Shown here piece by piece: positions 6,162 through 9,366 of a stretch of 9,366 nt of DNA. The DNA is from Christensenellaceae bacterium. Lineage in GTDB: Bacteria; Bacillota; Clostridia; Christensenellales; Borkfalkiaceae. Position numbers and translations under genes: made by a program. Under the pieces are notes generated by a model. It had not been told where the DNA came from, made no database searches, and was given only the letters and a program-made list of their open reading frames with translations. The DNA lies in contig CAOMHR010000053.1 in the NCBI GenBank assembly GCA_948482865.1, forward strand, positions 1 through 9,366, written 5' to 3'. Position 1 is the first letter of the stretch. Every line of letters begins with the position of its first letter.

Positions 6162-6824
6162 TTAATTTTTTACCAATACGGAGATAAGTTCTCTCCGAAT
6201 AAGTTCACTGTCTTCAAAATTTCTCGGCGGAGCGCCCGACGAAGTTTTATCATAAACGATTTTACCGCCGTTTATAACCAAAACCCTGTGAGCCACAGCC
6301 GCCGCTTCGTCAACGTCGTGCGTGACAAAAACAGCCGTTCTTCCGTCACTGCGCCAAAGGCAGAGAAAGAGTTCAGTCAATTCCGATTTAAGTTTTAAAT
6401 CAAGGGACGAAAACGGTTCGTCCATAAGAATCACATCGCCGTCATACAAAAACGCGCGCGCTATCGCCACTCTTTGCGCCTGCCCGCCAGAAAGTTTAAC
6501 GGGATAGCAGTCGCGTTTGTCAGAAATCCGCAACCGCTTTAACATATCTTCTATCCTTGCCCCGTCTTTGCAAATAAGCGCAAGATTGCCGTAAACGGTC
6601 AGATTCGGAACAAGGCGCGGCGTCTGGAATATATACGAACATCTGACATTTGTAACGCTACCGCCAAACTTTGTAAGTCCGGCAATAACATTCAGAAGAG
6701 TCGTCTTTCCGCTGCCGCTTTCCCCCAGAATGCAGGTTATTTTACCGTCTTCCAAATCCAGATTGAAATTTTTGTAAACTTCGTTTTCACCGTAACTTTT
6801 ACATAAATCTTTAATTTCAATCAT
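6162..6824 (-). CDS. ABC transporter ATP-binding protein, nitrate/taurine/thiamine-precursor (NitT/TauT) type
   Basis: This 220-residue ATPase would power import through the permease encoded just upstream. All motifs are intact: Walker A GESGSGKTT (34-42), Q-loop around FQTPRLVPNLTVYGNL (Gln67), signature LSGGQAQR (111-118), Walker B VILMDEP (131-137), D-loop SSLD and switch His169 (VTHD). The start at 6824 is chosen over 6845 because AAAGGAG precedes it and its ATG overlaps the permease stop as ATGA, a classic coupling arrangement. The short C-terminus lacks an extra regulatory domain. Substrate cannot be read from this subunit; the permease and binding protein place it in the NitT/TauT-like group. 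Confidence 0.95.
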   Translation of the reverse strand: MIEIKDLCKSYGENEVYKNFNLDLEDGKITCILGESGSGKTTLLNVIAGLTKFGGSVTNVRCSYIFQTPRLVPNLTVYGNLALICKDGARIEDMLKRLRISDKRDCYPVKLSGGQAQRVAIARAFLYDGDVILMDEPFSSLDLKLKSELTELFLCLWRSDGRTAVFVTHDVDEAAAVAHRVLVINGGKIVYDKTSSGAPPRNFEDSELIRRELISVLVKN

Positions 6825-7600
6825 AAACTCTCCTTTCTGCTCCACTTGTAAGTTATCCTTGCAAGCTGCGAAAAGGCAATATCTGCGATAAATCCGATAA
6901 TTACGGAAACAGCGGTAAGCGCGGCAAGTCTGGGCGTATCAAGGTACAGCCTTGCCGTCTGCATAAGATTTCCCAGACTTTGGTAAGTGCTTGCAAGCAC
7001 TTCGGCGGAAATCATAATTTTAAGACCGAGAGAAATGTTTGCCCCCGTCTGGGAAAGTACGTTCGGCGAAGCCGACGGAAGATATATTTTGAACAGCCTG
7101 TCCCTTTTACCTATTTGATAGACGTCCGCCATTTCTTTTAATCCGCCGTCAATACCGTCTATTGCCGCAATAATTTGCGAATATATCATAGGAAACAGCA
7201 CAAGCACCGTAACTATGACGGGAGCGATTTTAGGCGTAGTCCAGATAAGAAGCAACAGTATTACCGCCAAAGTTGGCAACGTGCGCAATAATACCATAAA
7301 CGGCTTTAACACAGCCGCAAAAATTTTACTGCACGCAGAAATCGCGGCGCACAGTAACGCAAGAGTAAACGAGATGACAAAACTTTCCGCGGTGCGTAAA
7401 ACGGTAAATCCGAAAGCCGCCCAAAAAGTTTTTTGCCCGAGACAGGTGAAAAAACTTTTAAACGTTTCACCCAAAGACGGAATGATATAATCGTTTTTTA
7501 CGCTGTAATAGGCAATCAGCCAGACAAGCAGCATCAGAACAACGGCGGCAAACGCGCAAATGATATTAAGTTTTCTTTTAATAAAAAACCGCTTAACCAT
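6821..7600 (-). CDS. ABC transporter permease, NitT/TauT type (BPD_transp_1)
   Basis: A 259-residue polytopic membrane protein forming the translocation pathway of an importer. About six helices are visible (near 12-31, 68-90, 97-120, 124-142, 186-205 and 227-246). The EAA loop that docks on the ATPase is EMADVYQIGKRDRLFKIYLP (156-175), with the conserved Gly and the closing LP. PSLGETFKSFF (41-51) near the first helix is typical of SsuC/TauC-like permeases. Its ATG overlaps the stop of the binding protein by one base (TAATG) with no strong binding site of its own, and its stop overlaps the ATPase start, so the three proteins are probably translated together. Confidence 0.95.
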   Translation of the reverse strand: MVKRFFIKRKLNIICAFAAVVLMLLVWLIAYYSVKNDYIIPSLGETFKSFFTCLGQKTFWAAFGFTVLRTAESFVISFTLALLCAAISACSKIFAAVLKPFMVLLRTLPTLAVILLLLIWTTPKIAPVIVTVLVLFPMIYSQIIAAIDGIDGGLKEMADVYQIGKRDRLFKIYLPSASPNVLSQTGANISLGLKIMISAEVLASTYQSLGNLMQTARLYLDTPRLAALTAVSVIIGFIADIAFSQLARITYKWSRKESL

Positions 7601-8610
7601 TATACGAGTTCAACAAAGTCCAAGCCGCAGTTTTTTAAAATAACTTTAAAAGTAAGTCCCGGAACAGCCGCCAGATTTACCACGCCGACTTTTTTGCCCT
7701 TTAAACCGGCTATATTGTCAGGGGTTATTTTATCTCCGCTTTTAGAAAGCAGATATAAATTGCCGTGCGTGAGCGTGCCGACAAGTTTATACTTTGTACC
7801 GGTGCCCAAAAGTCTGACGGCAATATTTACAGGCAAAACGCAGATATCGGCTTTGGAATTTTCGCCGGTAACGTAAGTCTGTATCAATGACGGTTCAACG
7901 ATATTGTAATCAACCGTCACATTTTCAAAACTTTTTTCACCTGCCAGAAGATTTGCAATACCCAGCGCGGGCGCACCGTCGGGCGCATATACCGAAACTT
8001 TGCCTGAATATTCAACGTCGGGATAATCGCCGCTATAAAAAAACGCGTCTGCCGCCGTCCCGAACGGTGTTTCGCTAACAGAATTGATTATTTCTATGAA
8101 ACCGTTTATTTCTTGCTTATCGTTATACGCGTAAGTTAAATTAATGCCGCAGTTTGATATGACTTCTTTTGTAAGATTTGTCGCAGAAAACATCGGGCTC
8201 ATACCGTCGGTCAAATGCGACTGAACTGCTTCGGTTATGGTTTGGATTGATGTAGCGTCGTTCAAAAGCCATTGCTTGCTTTCTGCAACTGCTTCCAGAA
8301 AATCTCCGACAAAACCGTACCCGAGCAAATCATTTTTGGCGACAATTACCGCTTGCGGATAACCGTTTTGTCCGCCGTACAATTGCTGTAAATCCCCCGC
8401 AAAATTGAGCGACGGAACAACTTTTACTTTTGTGCTTGCCGCAGGTTCTGCGACTACGTAATAATCGATATCATCGGTAACGCCCACTTGCGCCGCCGTA
8501 ACAGCAACAAGGTTGACAGCTTCATTGCTCCCGTTTTCGCAAGCAGAAAACCCGACCGCCATAAACGCGGCAAGGCTTGCGCTTAAAAGCACCGTAATAA
8601 ACTTTTTCAT
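7600..8610 (-). CDS. ABC transporter substrate-binding lipoprotein, apparently circularly permuted
   Basis: The binding component of the importer, 336 residues. A signal peptide ends in GFSAC, giving lipidated Cys24 on the outer face of the membrane. The order of the mature segments is unusual. Residues about 29-192 (AVTAAQVGVT, YYVVAEPAAS, YGGQNGYPQAVIVAK, SHLTDGMSP, ADAFFY) look like the second half of NitT/TauT-like binding proteins. Residues about 203-336 (VSVYAPDGAPALGIA, ADICVLPVNIAVRLL, KLVGTLTHGNLYLLS, LKGKKVGVVNLAAVPGLTF) look like the first half, which normally follows the signal peptide. The C-terminal LDFVELV would join naturally to NEAVNLVAV near the N-terminus. The frame is unbroken. 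AAAGGAG precedes the ATG, and the stop overlaps the permease start. The ligand is unknown. The family call comes from remembered sequence patterns, not a search. Confidence 0.88.
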   Translation of the reverse strand: MKKFITVLLSASLAAFMAVGFSACENGSNEAVNLVAVTAAQVGVTDDIDYYVVAEPAASTKVKVVPSLNFAGDLQQLYGGQNGYPQAVIVAKNDLLGYGFVGDFLEAVAESKQWLLNDATSIQTITEAVQSHLTDGMSPMFSATNLTKEVISNCGINLTYAYNDKQEINGFIEIINSVSETPFGTAADAFFYSGDYPDVEYSGKVSVYAPDGAPALGIANLLAGEKSFENVTVDYNIVEPSLIQTYVTGENSKADICVLPVNIAVRLLGTGTKYKLVGTLTHGNLYLLSKSGDKITPDNIAGLKGKKVGVVNLAAVPGLTFKVILKNCGLDFVELV

Positions 8611-8661
8611 ATTAACTCCTTTCGGTATCAGGTTATTGCCTTTTACTTCAAAAAATATTTG

Positions 8662-8910
8662 TTAAACTTTCGACATAAGAGTCTTTGCCGTAACTCCGGC
8701 AAGCATTCCTATTTTGCCCGTAAGAGTGTTTATAATTTCCGTAGGCGCGTCCACGATAACGCTCATAACGGAAACTTTTTTCTCTTTATAAGGCACTCCC
8801 ATTCTGCCTAAAATATAATCGCCGTATTCCGATAACAGCGAATTGATTTCAGCGCTGGCGCTTCTGTCTTCAACTATGATACTCAATACGGCAAGTCTTT
8901 TTTCAGACAT
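8662..8910 (-). CDS. TM1266-type putative iron-only hydrogenase system regulator
   Basis: An 82-residue small cytoplasmic protein. Its pattern, MSEKRLAVLSIIVEDR, then LLSEYGDYILGRMGVPYKEK, VSVMSVIVDAPTEIINTLTGK and IGMLAGVTAKT, closely fits the TM1266 family. That family has an ACT/NikR-C-like ferredoxin fold and is often annotated as a putative regulator of the iron-only hydrogenase system because it neighbours hydE, hydF and hydG. It has no DNA-binding domain of its own visible here, so it may sense a small molecule or bind a partner. No hydrogenase gene is in the window; instead it is the first gene of the ABC importer operon, 51 bases before the binding protein. AAAGGGG precedes the ATG. 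Confidence 0.88.
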   Translation of the reverse strand: MSEKRLAVLSIIVEDRSASAEINSLLSEYGDYILGRMGVPYKEKKVSVMSVIVDAPTEIINTLTGKIGMLAGVTAKTLMSKV

Positions 8911-8957
8911 AAATTCCCCTTTGCACTCAGGCTTTACCTTTGCGCTAAGCGGTTTTT

Positions 8958-8986
8958 ATTTTATCATAAGGGTTAAAAATTGACAA
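8958..8986 (-). promoter_or_regulatory. Promoter of the TM1266-ABC-mscL operon
   Basis: The minus strand reads TTGTCA (8986-8981), a 17-base spacer, and TAAAAT (8963-8958). Each box matches the consensus at five of six positions, and a TGA extension precedes the -10. Transcription should start near 8951, about 40 bases before the TM1266 gene. No competing promoter of this quality was seen inside the operon. Confidence 0.7.
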
Positions 8987-8995
8987 GCGTTTGCA
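8981..8995 (-). promoter_or_regulatory. Possible LacI-family (cre-like) operator over the -35 box
   Basis: The minus strand TGCAAACGCTTGTCA resembles the pseudo-palindromic CcpA/LacI operator with a central CG, but is one base longer than the cre consensus and has mismatches. It overlaps the -35 box, so a bound protein would affect the operon. A 6-bp inverted repeat (CAAGCG, 8984-8989, and CGCTTG, 9006-9011) also lies here. Weak evidence. Confidence 0.2.
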
Positions 8996-9026
8996 TAACT
9001 TTTTCCGCTTGCACCATACTGCTTAT

Positions 9027-9366
9027 ATGAAAAAGATACTGTTTTTAATAACGTCGGCATTGGCGGCGGTCACGGCTTGCTTTGCAGTTGGCTGTAACGT
9101 CAATCAGGACAATCCCGAAAAAGAACGCGAGCGCAACTACCAGATAAAGCAACAGGGCGGCGAAGACGAAAGCCCCGAAGAAGATAAAAACTGCAGGGAC
9201 GGAGATTGCGAAAACAGAAACTTGCAGGAAAGTATACCTGAATTCAAGTTCAGACCGCACAGACCGCGCGTTCCCCGCGACAAATACAGAGAACGCGAAA
9301 ATGACGGCGATAACAACGGAAACGAAGACCCCGTACCCGAAAACATTGAACCCATACGCCCGCACA
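9027..9366 (+). CDS. Predicted lipoprotein of unknown function, C-terminus cut by window edge
   Basis: Translation from the ATG at 9027 runs 113 codons to the window end with no stop. A signal peptide (MKKILFLITSALAAVTACFA) leads to the lipobox AVGC, with lipidated Cys23. The mature part is very hydrophilic and low in complexity: rich in Glu, Asp, Arg, Asn and Pro, with a Cys pair (NCRDGDC, 55-61) and an Arg/Pro-rich patch (RPHRPRVPRDKYRERE). This looks like an extended surface spacer or intrinsically disordered region; any folded domain would lie past the edge. I do not recognise a family. It is divergent from the ABC operon. No Shine-Dalgarno sequence precedes the ATG; a CATACT box ends six bases before it, which could mean a leaderless message. 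The opposite-strand frames here are shadows. Confidence 0.72.
   Translation, partial: MKKILFLITSALAAVTACFAVGCNVNQDNPEKERERNYQIKQQGGEDESPEEDKNCRDGDCENRNLQESIPEFKFRPHRPRVPRDKYRERENDGDNNGNEDPVPENIEPIRPH

Noticed and set aside
9045..9365. Two long minus-strand open frames at the right edge
   Set aside because: They are shadows of the plus-strand lipoprotein frame, which has a proper signal peptide and lipobox; the shadow proteins are low-complexity hydrophobic or Ser-rich strings.

Overview
The window looks like a piece of chromosome from an uncultured, probably anaerobic, Gram-positive clostridium (Clostridia, perhaps the Christensenellales area). This is inferred from strong AAGGAG-type ribosome binding sites on almost every leftward gene, Firmicutes-type lipoprotein signals, a Clostridia-like PurE, and a TM1266-family regulator typical of [FeFe]-hydrogenase anaerobes. 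No RNA genes, insertion sequences or CRISPR arrays were seen.

Left half (1-5065, minus strand): a tightly packed de novo purine operon read right to left: purE, purC, a second PurF-like gene, purF, and purM cut by the window edge. Gaps are 3 to 15 bases except between purE and purC, where a GC-rich hairpin lies. The unusual member is the PurF paralog. It keeps the PRPP-binding loop and all four Fe-S cysteines but has lost the N-terminal cysteine nucleophile and the glutamine-site residues, so it cannot be an ordinary glutamine amidotransferase. It is placed between PurC and the intact PurF with translational-coupling spacing.

Middle (5066-5599): a small divergent membrane-protein gene resembling DUF1294 on the plus strand, candidate promoters and a dyad for the purine operon, and two hairpin terminators, one for each strand.

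Right half (5600-8986, minus strand): a second operon that starts at a good promoter (8958-8986) and ends at a clear terminator (5567-5593). It encodes a TM1266-type small regulator, a lipoprotein substrate-binding protein, an ABC permease, an ABC ATPase and a long MscL channel. Stops and starts overlap across binding protein, permease and ATPase. The binding protein appears circularly permuted: its normal second half follows the signal peptide, its normal first half comes last, and the reading frame is intact.

Right edge (9027-9366, plus strand): the start of a divergently transcribed, highly charged lipoprotein of unknown function, cut by the window end.

The observations most worth following are the permuted binding protein, the glutaminase-dead PurF paralog, and the pairing of a hydrogenase-type regulator with an ABC importer.
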